A stretch of 64,000 nt of DNA from assembly GCA_963826795.1 (NCBI GenBank), contig CAWGYT010000004.1:620001-684000 (forward strand). Reading direction: 5' to 3'. Within the stretch, counting starts at the first letter, position 1, and each line of letters starts with the position of its first letter. Below, one piece after another: positions 33,902 to 43,900 of this stretch. This DNA is from CAWGYT01 sp963826795 (GTDB taxonomy: Bacteria > Planctomycetota > Planctomycetia > Pirellulales > Pirellulaceae). A program made the position numbers and the translations under genes. The notes beneath the pieces are model-generated. The model was not told the DNA's origin and did no database searches. It saw nothing but the letters and a program-made list of their open reading frames with translations.

Positions 33902-35161
33902 TCAGTACACAAAGCGACCCGGGTTCAGCAGCTCGTTCGGGTCGAACTGTTGCTTGATCCGGTGCATGACATCGAGGGGACCCGACGGCGTGCCCCACAC
34001 GGCTTGGGAGGTCATTTCTTGACCGGCCGGGTTGGCCAGCACGACCAGGTTCCCGCCGGCCTTTATCGCCGCCGGCTGCCACCTGCGAATGAGCGTCGAG
34101 CCGAGTCCGGCCGGGGGAAACTCGGGCAGGCGGACGCGGAGCACGCCATTGACGGCGTGGGCCTGGACCGATGCGTCCGGCGCGTCGGCCAAGATCGTGT
34201 CCACCAAGTCCAACACGCCGCTCGGCCGGACGTTGGCCTTCAGAACCAGCGGCGATTCACCCGCCGCGGGGAATTCACTGAGCTCGCTCAGCAATTCGTC
34301 GGCGTCCTGTCCCTCGGCATGCCAAGCCCGCACCGCGCCTGGTTCAGCCCACTCCCGCTGGATCTGCTCGCGCATCCACGTCGTCTCGGCCGGCTGACCC
34401 TCCAGCAACATCGCGACCCAGCCAACCGGCCCCTCGGGCCATCCGCGCCGACGTCCGGAGGCGGTCCACGTCGGGCCGACAAGCCAGTCGGCGGCGACGG
34501 GTTGGGCCGGTGAGTCGATCAGTTGGGCAAGCTGCCGCTGGAGCTGCGATCGATCTGCCGGGGCCAACACCAGCGCCACTCGCTGAGCGCAGCGGGGCTT
34601 CAGCTTGAGCGTCACTTCGGTCACGATTCCCAGCGTGCCCAGCGAGCCGATCAGAAGCTTGCAGAAGTCGTAGCCGGCGACATTCTTGACGACTCGGCCG
34701 CCACCGGCGAACGCATTCGCGTGACCATCAACCGCGCGAATTCCAATCACGAAGTCGCGTGCCGTTCCGTAACCCAATCGCCGCGGACCGCTGAAGTTCG
34801 TCGCCAGAACGCCGCCTAACGTGGCCTCCGTCGCCCGCGGAACATCCAGTGGCAGTTGTTGCCGATTCGTCCTCAACGCTCCGTCCAATTCGTCCATCCG
34901 AATGCCCGCTTGAACCGTGATCGTCATGTCCGCCGCCGGATAGTCGACAATCTGGCTCAGTCCTGTCAAATCCACGTTCCAGCCCGGACGTCTCGCAGGC
35001 AGGCCAAAATCAAGGCTCGTGCCCCCACCCACGGGATACAACGGTGTGCCCTCGGCCCGCGCTGCGCGGACCAGTTCCAAAACGTCATCCGGACTGGCAG
35101 GATTTTGAATTTGGTTTTGGTTTTGATTTTGATTTTGAATTCGATTTTGGGTTGCGTTCAT
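33902..35161 (-). CDS. glcE: glycolate oxidase FAD-binding subunit GlcE
   Basis: 419 residues of the FAD_binding_4 type: PLYPVGGGTSLDFGLPARRP for the pyrophosphate loop, MTITVQAGIRMDELDGAL, ATLGGVLATNFSGPRRLGYG, then GGRVVKNVAGYDFCKLLIGS and LGTLGIVTEVTLKLKPR, all typical of GlcE. The N-terminus is odd: MNATQNRIQNQNQNQNQIQN, an Asn/Gln run encoded by a hexameric microsatellite, before the normal family start PASPDDVLELVRAA. That tail may be dispensable. GlcE works with GlcD and GlcF. A 15-base sequence, cagtacacaaagc-like, is directly repeated at the 3' end near 33890-33917. Confidence 0.9.
   Translation of the reverse strand: MNATQNRIQNQNQNQNQIQNPASPDDVLELVRAARAEGTPLYPVGGGTSLDFGLPARRPGWNVDLTGLSQIVDYPAADMTITVQAGIRMDELDGALRTNRQQLPLDVPRATEATLGGVLATNFSGPRRLGYGTARDFVIGIRAVDGHANAFAGGGRVVKNVAGYDFCKLLIGSLGTLGIVTEVTLKLKPRCAQRVALVLAPADRSQLQRQLAQLIDSPAQPVAADWLVGPTWTASGRRRGWPEGPVGWVAMLLEGQPAETTWMREQIQREWAEPGAVRAWHAEGQDADELLSELSEFPAAGESPLVLKANVRPSGVLDLVDTILADAPDASVQAHAVNGVLRVRLPEFPPAGLGSTLIRRWQPAAIKAGGNLVVLANPAGQEMTSQAVWGTPSGPLDVMHRIKQQFDPNELLNPGRFVY
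35101..35150. repeat. hexameric microsatellite in the 5' end of glcE
   Basis: Tandem GATTTT/GGTTTT-type hexamers on the + strand, in frame with glcE on the - strand, encode the (Asn-Gln/Ile-Gln) run. Because units are six bases, gain or loss changes length by two residues without a frameshift. Confidence 0.8.
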
Positions 35162-35263
35162 TCGCCTTCTCTGCCGCGAAGTTTGACGATGGACCGAACC
35201 ACGCTTGTTGAATCTCCGATCGTTGAGGCGGCCTGACCGGCTCGGTCCGCGGCCCGCCGCGGG

Positions 35264-36702
35264 CTACATCGCCGCTCGGCGCCGCGGATGGGCCTGCTCG
35301 ATTCCACACGCGCCGGCCGTGGGCAGTAACTTGTCCGGGCTCAGTTGATTCTCGGGGTTGAATGCGGCTCGCAGCCGCTCCATCGCCTCGAGCGAGCCAG
35401 GTTGGAACATTTTGTTCATGAAACTGATTTTTTCCACGCCGATCCCGTGCTCGCCCGTGACACTGCCGCCACAGGCCAGACATGCATCCAGGATCTCCTC
35501 ACTGGCTCGCAACACTCGCTGGACCTGCGCCGCATCTCGCTCGTCGAACAGCAAGATCGGGTGCAGATTGCCGTCGCCCGCATGGAAGACATTGACGATC
35601 GAAAGGTCGTATCGGGCTCCGATCTCGGTGATTGTGTTCAGAATCTCGGGAAGCTTGGTGCGGGGAACGACGCCGTCCTGGGTGCAATAGCTCGGACTCA
35701 GCCGACCGATGGCGCCGAATGCCTGTTTGCGGCACTTCCAAAGTTTCTGACGCTCCGCCTCATCGGCTGCCAAGCGCACTTCCCTCGCTTTGTGCTGCAG
35801 GCAGATGGCGGTAATCTCCTCCCGCTGATCGTCCAGTCCGGCCTCCAGCCCGTCGACTTCGATCAGCAGTACCGCCGCCGCATCCAGCGGAAAACCAAAG
35901 TGAAACGCTTCTTCCAGGGCCCGGACGATCCCCTGGTCCATCATCTCCAAGGCGGCCGGAATGATGCCGGCGGCAATGATCGCACTGATCGCGTTCGTTG
36001 CGTCCTGGACGCTCTCGAACACCCCCAGCATCGTGCGGTAGCCCTGCGGGTTTCGTGTCAGCCGAACCCAGACCTTGGTCACGATCGCCAACGTCCCTTC
36101 GCTGCCGACCAGCGTGCCGGTCAGATCCAGGCCCGTCGGATCCTCGGCGGCACCGCCGCAACTGATACACTGCCGTCCGCCAGGACCGCTTCGAGCCCCA
36201 GCACGTGATTGACGGTGACGCCGTACTTGAGCGTATGGGGGCCGCCGGAGTTGGTCGCGACATTGCCACCGATCGTGCACGCGCCCTGGCTGGATGGATC
36301 AGGCGCGTAGTGATATCCCGTCCCTTTCAGCGCCTGGGTCAGGTGCAGGTTCACGACGCCCGGCTCAACCACCGCGAATCGGTCGCGCAGGTTGATCTCC
36401 AGAATTCGCCGCATCCGCGTCAGCACGATCATCACGCCGCCGCCGACCGGCAGGCAGCCGCCCGCCAGGCTCGTGCCGGCTCCCCGAGGCAGGAACGGCA
36501 CGCCGGCCTTGCGGCACAGCCGCACGATCGCCATGACCTCCTCGGTCGACTCCGGAAAGACCACGATATCGGGCGTGTTCTTTTCGATCATATATCCGTC
36601 ACATTCGTAGACGATCAAGTCCGAACGCGCGGCCAAGACCCGCTCTCCGCCCAGGAGTTTCACCAGGGGATCAATCAGCGTTTGAATGGATGAGCGATGC
36701 AT
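35264..36702 (-). CDS. glcD: glycolate/D-2-hydroxyacid oxidase FAD subunit GlcD (frameshifted)
   Basis: About 479 residues when repaired, the usual GlcD length. The FAD_binding_4 domain is clear: VAIVRLC-like region, PFLPRGAGTSLAGGCLPVGG, VEPGVVNLHLTQALKGTG, YAPDPSSQGACTIGGNVATN, then SGGPHTLKYGVTVNHVLGLE. The frame breaks near 36164-36167, where one base is missing. The continuation CISCGGAAEDPTGLDLTGTL, then VGSEGTLAIVTKVWVRLT leads into the FAD-oxidase C-terminal domain, which includes IVNVFHAGDGNLHPILLFDE and GSVTGEHGIGVEKISFM with the catalytic/metal His residues. Start ATG 36702. D-lactate or D-2-hydroxyglutarate are alternative substrates. Second gene of the oxidase operon. Confidence 0.9.
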
Positions 36703-36735
36703 CAGGAGTCCCACCGACCACGGATCATGTCGTTC

Positions 36736-36788
36736 GATACGGGAGGGCAATTCTCGGGAGGGCAATTCTCGGGAGCCTCGCCCTCCCG
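36736..36788. repeat. degenerate REGEAPAEP-type repeat between lhgO and glcD
   Basis: Two tandem copies of cgggagggcaattct are followed by the right-arm core gggagcctcgccctcccgg. It looks like a rearranged copy of the palindrome seen at 1654-1723, with the left arm duplicated and its end lost. It lies inside the presumed operon. Confidence 0.6.
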
Positions 36789-36855
36789 GCTGCGCCTTGC
36801 CAGTATACCCAAACTGGGGCGGGACGGCGATTGTCGTGAGGTGGATGCGTCGGTG

Positions 36856-38050
36856 CTAAATGCGATCTGCCAGACGCGAAACGATCGTATCGCCGATGTT
36901 CAGGGATGAGGTTGCGGCGGGCGAGGGAGCATTGCAGACGTTGACGACGCGATCGTGATCGAGGATCAGGAAGTCGTCGACCATCGAGCCGTCGGGTGCC
37001 ACCGCCTGTGCACGGACACCCGCGGGTGCGGCCAGCAGATCTTCGCCCTGGATCTCAGGAATCAGTCGCCGCAGAGCTCGGACGAACGCCCGTTTGCTGA
37101 CCGAACGCCACATTTCGTGCAGTCCCATTCGCCAGTACCGCGCGGCCAATCGCAGGAAGCCGCCGTAGGTCAACGATTCGGTGAGGTCCCGCAGGTTGAT
37201 GTCCGTCTTACGGTAACCTTCGCGGGCGAAGGCCAGGACGGCGTTGGGTCCGCACTCCACGGAACCGTCAATCATGCGTGTGAAGTGGACGCCCAGAAAC
37301 GGAAAATTCGGATCAGGGACCGGATAGATCAGATTACGACAAAGGTGATGCGCGGCCGGATGAAGCTCATAGTACTCGCCCCGAAAAGGCACGATTTGGG
37401 CTTGCGGTTGGACGCCGGTCAGTCGCGTAATCCGGTCACTGTACAGGCCCGTGCAGTTGACCAGATACTTGGCCCCGAATTCGCCGGCCGTGCTGCGGAC
37501 GATGATCTGATCGGGACGCGTCTCGATTCCCGTCACGCGTGCGGACGTCTTGAGTGGCAGCCACCGGCCTGAATCAGCTCGCCCAACCGCAGGCAGACTC
37601 GGCGGTAGTCCACGATGCCGGTTTCGGGGACATGAATCGCCTGAATCCCCGCCGCATGGGGTTCAAGCTCACGCAATCGCTCGGGTCCGATCAACTCGCA
37701 CCGGACGCCGTTCTGCTGACCTCGCTCAAAGATCCGATGAAGGGCCGCAAGCTCCTGCTCGGCGGTGGCGACGATGACTTTGCCGCAGATGTCGAACGGA
37801 ATCTGCTCGGCTCGGCAAAACGCTTCCATCGCCGCTTGCCCTCGCGGCAATTCCGTGCTTTCTGCGATCCCGGCTGGTAGTAGATGCCCGAATGCAGTAC
37901 GCCCGAGTTATGGCCGGTTTGGTGCTGAGCGAGTTGCGGCTCCTTTTCCACAACCGCCGTGCTCAGATCCGGAAAGCGCGCTTGCAGACGATACAGGGTC
38001 GCCAAACCGACGATGCCGCCGCCGAGCACGATCACGTCAAAGGATTCCAT
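36856..38050 (-). CDS. lhgO: L-2-hydroxyglutarate oxidase LhgO (two frameshifts)
   Basis: About 398 residues when repaired. The N-terminus has the Rossmann FAD site FDVIVLGGGIVGLATLYRLQ and the DAO-family pieces VVEKEPQLAQHQTGHNSGVL and HSGIYYQPGSQKARNCREG. A break near 37828-37842 leads to the frame with AAMEAFCRAEQIPFDICGKV, then IVATAEQELAALHRIFERGQ and VPETGIVDYRRVCLRLGEL. A second break near 37552-37562 leads to VTGIETRPDQIIVRSTAGEF, then YLVNCTGLYSDRITRLTGV and GVRAQAVAPDGSMVDDFLI. Both breaks fit the loss of single bases. LhgO oxidises L-2-hydroxyglutarate to 2-oxoglutarate and passes electrons to quinone. First gene of the operon. Confidence 0.88.
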
Positions 38051-38278
38051 GCCGACTTCTCGCCTCAAACGGGAAGGGTAAACCGGATAACTTGTGACAA
38101 TTGCCCGCCACTTCTATACTTGATGAGTGTCTCACAAACCGCCCCCCCGACTGCCCCCCCGGCACACAGGCCCAGCATGGACGGCTTCACTGGGGCCCCC
38201 CGACCATTTTGCATCGGCTCGCCCGAGCCGAAGACGAGCCTTGGATGGGGACCCCGACTTTCAGGAGGTCAAAGATTG

Positions 38279-39757
38279 ATGGTACGCACCCGTTGGATCG
38301 CCGCTCTCAGTTTAGCGACCCTCGTGATTTGGACTACGCCCGCCGTCGTCCTGGCCCAGTCGGCGCCGGCCGTACCTGCTGCCACGGAGCCGGCCGCGTC
38401 GGACTCCAGCCCAGCGTCCACCTCGACCCCTGCCTCGACCCCGACGGAGCCAGGCGTTGGAGCCGTGGACCAACCGGAACCCGCCGCAGGTCTCGACACC
38501 CATGCGCTACCCGTCGAATTGAATGCCGTCGGCGACGCCGATGATGACGAGGAGTACTTCGAACTGCTCAAGCTCTTTGCCGACACCCTGGATCAGGTGG
38601 AACGCAACTATGTCGAAAAGGTCAGCCGGCGAGAGCTGATGGAGGCGGCCATCGAAGGCGTGCTGGCGAAACTGGACCAGTATTCGGACTACATCGCTCC
38701 CGAGAAACTGGATAACTTCCGGACCGGCGTCGAAAGTGAATTCGGGGGGATCGGCATCCGGGTCGGGCTGGTGGACGGCAAATTGACCGTCATTACCCCG
38801 CTGGTCGACACACCCGCGTACCGCGCCGGCGTCCTGACCGGCGATCAGATCGTGAAGATCGCCGATGAATCGACCGAAGGCATGTCCTTGGAACAGGCCA
38901 TCACGCGGATGAAGGGACGGATCGGATCCGAAATCGATCTGACCGTTCGCCACGAAGGCACGGGAGAAGAACAGACGCTTAAGGTGCAGCGCGAGCTGGT
39001 CCGGATGGAGACGGTCTTCGGCGACCGCCGACTCCCGGATGATCGTTGGAATTTCATGTTCGACGCGGAGCACAAGATCGGTTACGTGCGGATCAGTTCC
39101 TTCAGCCGACACACGCATGAAGATCTGCAACTGGCACTCCAGCGACTCGTCGCACAGGACATGAAGGGCTTGATCCTCGATCTGCGATTCAATCCCGGTG
39201 GCCTGCTGTCGGCCGCGATCGACGTCGCTGATTTGTTTTTGCCCGATGGAGTGATTGTCAGCACCTCGGGGCGCAACGTGCCCGAACGTGTCTGGTCGGC
39301 GACTTCCCCAGGAACCTACGGAGATTTCCCGATCGCGATTCTGGTGAATCGCTATAGCGCCAGCGCCAGCGAGATCGTCGCCGCGGCGTTGCAAGATCAC
39401 CAGCGCGCGATCGTGATCGGGGAACGGACTTGGGGCAAAGGCAGCGTGCAAAATATCATTGAGCTCGAGGGCGGCCGCAGCGCGCTCAAGCTGACCACGG
39501 CCGGATACCACCGACCCAGTGGCAAGAACATTCATCGGTTCGAAGAGGCCACTGAGGACGACGATTGGGGCGTGAAACCTGACGAGGGGTTTGAGGTCAA
39601 GCTATCCGCGGGTGAGACCCGCCGTCTGCTGACCTACCAGCGCGACCGCGACATTCTCCTGAGTCCCGCTGCGAAGCAACAGGCCGCGGCCCCGGAGCGG
39701 GTGATCGATCCGCAGCAGCAACTCGCCCTGGACTCTCTCATCAAAAAATCGCCGTGA
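38279..39757 (+). CDS. ctpA: carboxyl-terminal processing serine protease (CtpA/Prc family)
   Basis: 492 residues from ATG 38279, with AGGAGGT (38263-38269) 9 bases before it. A signal peptide (LATLVIWTTPAVVLAQ) and an Ala/Pro/Ser/Thr linker to about residue 65 come first. A PDZ domain follows (GIGIRVGLVDGKLTVITPLV then GVLTGDQIVKIADESTEGMS) and then the S41 peptidase domain with LILDLRFNPGGLLSAAIDVA, catalytic Ser in NRYSASASEIVAAALQDH and Lys in GERTWGKGSVQNII. It trims C-termini of envelope proteins. It is divergent from lhgO, about 230 bases away. Confidence 0.92.
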   Translation: MVRTRWIAALSLATLVIWTTPAVVLAQSAPAVPAATEPAASDSSPASTSTPASTPTEPGVGAVDQPEPAAGLDTHALPVELNAVGDADDDEEYFELLKLFADTLDQVERNYVEKVSRRELMEAAIEGVLAKLDQYSDYIAPEKLDNFRTGVESEFGGIGIRVGLVDGKLTVITPLVDTPAYRAGVLTGDQIVKIADESTEGMSLEQAITRMKGRIGSEIDLTVRHEGTGEEQTLKVQRELVRMETVFGDRRLPDDRWNFMFDAEHKIGYVRISSFSRHTHEDLQLALQRLVAQDMKGLILDLRFNPGGLLSAAIDVADLFLPDGVIVSTSGRNVPERVWSATSPGTYGDFPIAILVNRYSASASEIVAAALQDHQRAIVIGERTWGKGSVQNIIELEGGRSALKLTTAGYHRPSGKNIHRFEEATEDDDWGVKPDEGFEVKLSAGETRRLLTYQRDRDILLSPAAKQQAAAPERVIDPQQQLALDSLIKKSP

Positions 39758-39782
39758 CCCAACCGAATTACTCCGATCGACC

Positions 39783-39828
39783 CGTTTTCCTGACCAAGGG
39801 TGCCTTGACCCACGTTTTCCTGACCAAG
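39783..39828. repeat. short direct repeat upstream of tsaD
   Basis: The 16-base sequence cgttttcctgaccaag occurs twice (39783-39798 and 39813-39828), 30 bases apart, between the ctpA stop and the tsaD start. It could be a slipped-strand duplication or a binding-site pair. Too short for a mobile element. Confidence 0.5.
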
Positions 39829-39838
39829 AAGTATCCGG

Positions 39839-40903
39839 TTGCCAACACGAACCAGCGAGAACTCGTCGGGTCACCCACGGCCGCGGCACCTGCTGATCGT
39901 CGAAAGTACGTGCGATGAGACGGCGGCGGCCGTCGTCACCGACTCGCTCGACGTGCTCTCCTCGGCCGTCGCGTCACAAGATGAACTCCATCAGCGTTTT
40001 CAGGGGGTCGTCCCTGAAATCGCAGCTCGAGCTCACGTGGAGCGGATTTTGCCGGTCATCGATCTGGCACTGGCCAAGGCCCAACTGACGCTGGGCGAGA
40101 TTGACGCCGTGGCCGTGGCCAATACGCCCGGCCTGGCCGGTTCGCTGGTCGTCGGCCTCGTGGCCGCCAAGACCTTGTGCGTCGCCCTGGATGTGCCGCT
40201 GATCGCGGTCAACCACGTTCACGCTCACATCTATGCCTGCCGTCTGGCGGCCGGACAGGACGTGTTTCCTTGCGTCGGGCTCGTCGTGAGCGGGGGGCAC
40301 ACGATGTTGTTTGATTGCCAAGGGCCCGCGGATCTCGTGATCCTGGGCGGCACGATCGATGATGCGGCCGGCGAGGCCTTCGACAAGGTCGCCACGATGC
40401 TGGGCCTGCCCTATCCCGGCGGACCCGCGATCGGTCGCGTCGCCGAGCATGGAGATCGCCAAGCCTATCGCTTCCCGCGCTCGTTTCTGCACGACCCGCA
40501 GCGGCTCCAGTTCAGCTTCAGCGGTCTGAAAACGGCCGTGCGGTACGCGATCGCCGGTCCCGGCCGGCCGAACGTCGAGGGGCGCACGATGGCGGCGTCA
40601 CAAGTGGCCGACCTGGCCGCCAGCTTTCAGGAGGCGGTTGTCGATTGCCTGGTGGCCAAGTCCCGTCAAGCGCTGCGGGCGACGGGGCACCGAACACTGT
40701 GCGTCGGTGGCGGAGTCGCGGCGAATCAACGACTGCGCGCTCGATTACACGAGGCGGCCGTCGAAGATGGTTTTCGGTTGTACATCGCCCCGCTGGAACT
40801 TTGCACGGACAACGCCGTCATGGGCGCGATCGCCGTCGAAAGGTGGCGGGCCGGAAAAACAGAATCGCTCGAGCTGGATATTCAGCCGGGACTGATCCGG
40901 TAA
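39839..40903 (+). CDS. tsaD: tRNA N6-threonylcarbamoyladenosine transferase subunit TsaD
   Basis: 354 residues, starting at TTG 39839 because an in-frame stop at 39821 rules out earlier starts and no ATG or GTG precedes the conserved LLIVESTCDETAAAVV. TsaD, with TsaB and TsaE, makes t6A at position 37 of ANN-decoding tRNAs. Metal ligands are present: His126 and His130 in NHVHAHIYA and Asp324 in LCTDNAVMGAIA. Gly-rich nucleotide segments include SGGHTMLFDCQ, DDAAGEAFDKVATMLGLPYP and CVGGGVAANQRLR. Confidence 0.94.
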   Translation: MPTRTSENSSGHPRPRHLLIVESTCDETAAAVVTDSLDVLSSAVASQDELHQRFQGVVPEIAARAHVERILPVIDLALAKAQLTLGEIDAVAVANTPGLAGSLVVGLVAAKTLCVALDVPLIAVNHVHAHIYACRLAAGQDVFPCVGLVVSGGHTMLFDCQGPADLVILGGTIDDAAGEAFDKVATMLGLPYPGGPAIGRVAEHGDRQAYRFPRSFLHDPQRLQFSFSGLKTAVRYAIAGPGRPNVEGRTMAASQVADLAASFQEAVVDCLVAKSRQALRATGHRTLCVGGGVAANQRLRARLHEAAVEDGFRLYIAPLELCTDNAVMGAIAVERWRAGKTESLELDIQPGLIR

Positions 40904-40997
40904 GTTGGCCCGCTCACACGGGCCACGCAACGGCGCGTCTTGGACTCGCCGGCCGCGCGACACGCGTGGCCGGGACAGGGCAACGCCCGACAGGCGG

Positions 40998-43900
40998 CTA
41001 AAAACCGCCGCCGATCCCTCCGATCCCTCCGATTCCGCCAACGCCGCCAACGCCGCCAACGCCGCCACCTCCGCCAACGCCGCCACCTCCGTTCCCAGTA
41101 TTGCCCGTAAAGAAGTTGAAGGTTTGCACCTCGCCGATCACCGAGAACAACGGCAGGCCGGAGAAGCGGACGTAACGCCGGTCGGCTGAAATCACCGCCG
41201 TCGCGAAGAGGTTCGTTCCTTCGGGAAGGACGGTCAGCTGAGGTTGGTAACCAACCGCCCCGTTGCGGAAGAACGGGAATCGGTTGCCGCCCCGAGCCAG
41301 CATCGCGCGGGCCAGGGCCAGGTCCGTCACGGCCTCTGATTCGGAGACCGAATTGAGCTGCTGAGCCAACACCGACCGATTGGCGACGGCCTGCGCGTTG
41401 ATTGCGGAGGCAAGCTGGTGTTCCTTGAGCGGTTCTTCGCGTCGCCCTTGGTCGACATCGAAGACGATCATCGCGTCCTTGTCGGACAACGGGATCTGAC
41501 GCCGGATGTGTCGCTCTTGCGGCGTGTTCTGGTTCAGGTAGACGTCGACCGTCACCTTGCCGGAGTTCACGTCACCCCAAATGCGTCGCACGAGCGCTCG
41601 ATAGCGTCCCGAGAAACCCTCGGGACAGACGTAGGTCTCCTCCAGCATGTTCGCGCCATCTGCCGTCGCGTGGGCAAATGTGTCGCCCAACAGGATCCCG
41701 CCCGAGGTGGTTCGCTGGTTCTGGAGCGAGCAAACGGTCCCGGCGGGTTCCTCGACCGTCACGTCGATGTCGGCGTCGCCGGTCCAGCTGACCTTGACCA
41801 CGCAGTCGCGGGCGATCGATCGTTCAATCGCGGTTCGGAATTCGGCTGCCGCCGAAGGATCCTCTTCCATCAGATTCTTGAGGGTCGCCTGGGCGACGCG
41901 AATCGCCTTTTCCTGCACGTGCTGCTGCTGGGTCGGCCACGCTTGGCTCAGCAAATTGGTCACCGCCCACTGCACTCCTTCGCGATCGTTCAATCGCTTG
42001 GCAAGCTCCAGGCCGCGAATGTAGGGTTCCGGTCGCAGTGGATTCGCCTCCGAGACCTCTCGGAAGATCTTCAAAGCCCGTGCATCGTGCCCATGACGCG
42101 CCAAGTAGACGGCGGCCATCATGATTTCTTCCGTATCACCACTCAGATCAATCGCCGACATGATCGCTCGCTCAACGTCCTCCGCCGGCGCGTCCATGGC
42201 CAGCAGCGCGAGACTCAGTGCTTCATACATCCAGGGCCGGACGTAACCCTCCCGCAAGGCCGTTTCCAGAATCATCGCGACCTCGGAGAAACGACGGGCG
42301 GACATGCGTTCCCGCAGTGTCTGCCGCAAATCGGCCTCCCGGATCTCCTCGGATGGCTTGCGGAAGTATTGCTCCCACGCCTCGTTCTCCGTCTGACCCG
42401 GGGCAAGTTCCAGACGAATGGCGCACGGCTTGGCTTGTTGGCGCGTGGCCTGGCGCGTGGCCGGGCCCGGAGCGGGAGTCGGCTTGGCCGAGCCCACCGA
42501 AGGCTTGTCTTCGACCTCGAAGAACCCACCTCCCATGCCCATGCCTCCCATGCCCATGCCGCCCATGCCTCCCATGCCACCCATGCCTCCCATTCCACCC
42601 ATCATTCCGCCGCCCATGCCCATTCCGCCTCCCATGCCGCCCATCATTCCACCGCCCATCCTCCCATGCCGCCCATCATTCCCATGCCTCCCATACCGCC
42701 CATCGATTGGATGGGGAGGACCAGGTCGGCGACGGGATAGACCTTGGTGACGGTTTGCGTGGCGGCATCTTCGGGTGTGGTGATTTGCAGGACTTCGTCC
42801 TCGATGACGTAGGTCAGTCCCAGATCACGCAACATCAGTTTGAGGGCCGACCGCAGCGTAATGCCATTCAGCTGCTTGTTGATCGTTTGATCGGTGGTAA
42901 TTCCGACGGCGTCCAACGCGGCCTGATTCACTTCGATTTGGATTCCGTGGAGTTGTTCCAGGTAGCTGATGGCGTCAGCGAGCGTTTCGTCGAAGAAATC
43001 GAGTTTCGTGTCGCGGCCCAGTTCCTCCATGATCTTTTCTTCCGCCTTATCCATCGTGGCGAAATCCACCTGGGCGTACTTCTTTCGGTTGTTGGTCAGG
43101 TTTTCCCAGGTTTGGGCGTCCGGGTAGATCAACGGTTCGTTGTCGTTAAACGGCATCAGCGACTGCTCGACGGAGTAGAGCGAATCGAGGACGGCCTGCT
43201 GCCGTTGGTAACGGACTTCCATGATTTGGTCGTAGGCGGTGGCGAGCTGTGCTTTTCCGAAGACGGTATTGGTTGCGACCAGCGACGGGTCGACGTCGTA
43301 GGTCCGTTCGGCCACTTCGGTCGCCAGGTCGTAGCGCCGTTCGTCCATCCGCGAGTTGAACTGCTCGACATAGGTGCTGATCAGGTCATCCTTCCGGCTG
43401 GCCAGGTCGAGCAGCCGCTGCCGTTCGAGGGCCTGGGCCTGGTTTTCGCGCATCAACTGATCTCGCTCGTCCTTCTCGATCTTCCGCGTATTGGCTTGGC
43501 GCAGCGCGGTTTCGACGCGGTCGGTCAGTTGATTGCGGACGTCGGCATCGATGTCGGGTGCCTGCCGAACCGCTTCACGCAGCGTTTTCAGCTCAATGAT
43601 CGTAAGGCTGGGGTCGGACCGCATTGACTTGCGGGCGTCGTCCAATCCCCGCGCAACTTCACTCTTGATGAACTCGGTGTTCAAGCGGCGAGATTCCTCG
43701 GCCTCGTTCAGCAGTCCGCTGGGGGCTTCGAGGCTCGTGGCGTCGGGCACGAAGTCTCCCGGTTGGAAGGTACCGTCGATGGCGGGCGCCGCGTTGGATG
43801 GGGACGCCGCGGCCTCGTCCGGCAGCAGCCGCAAGGGTTCTTCTTGCTGGACGAAGAGCGTTTGGCTGGCTTGACGATCGAGGATGTCTTGCGGCGTGTC

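Noticed and set aside
41418..43627. Two + strand frames of 440 and 469 codons opposite the VWA/STN gene, with Pro/His-rich repeats
   Set aside because: The Pro-Met-Pro and His-Ala stretches are the complement of the MGG repeat; no start signal or domain.
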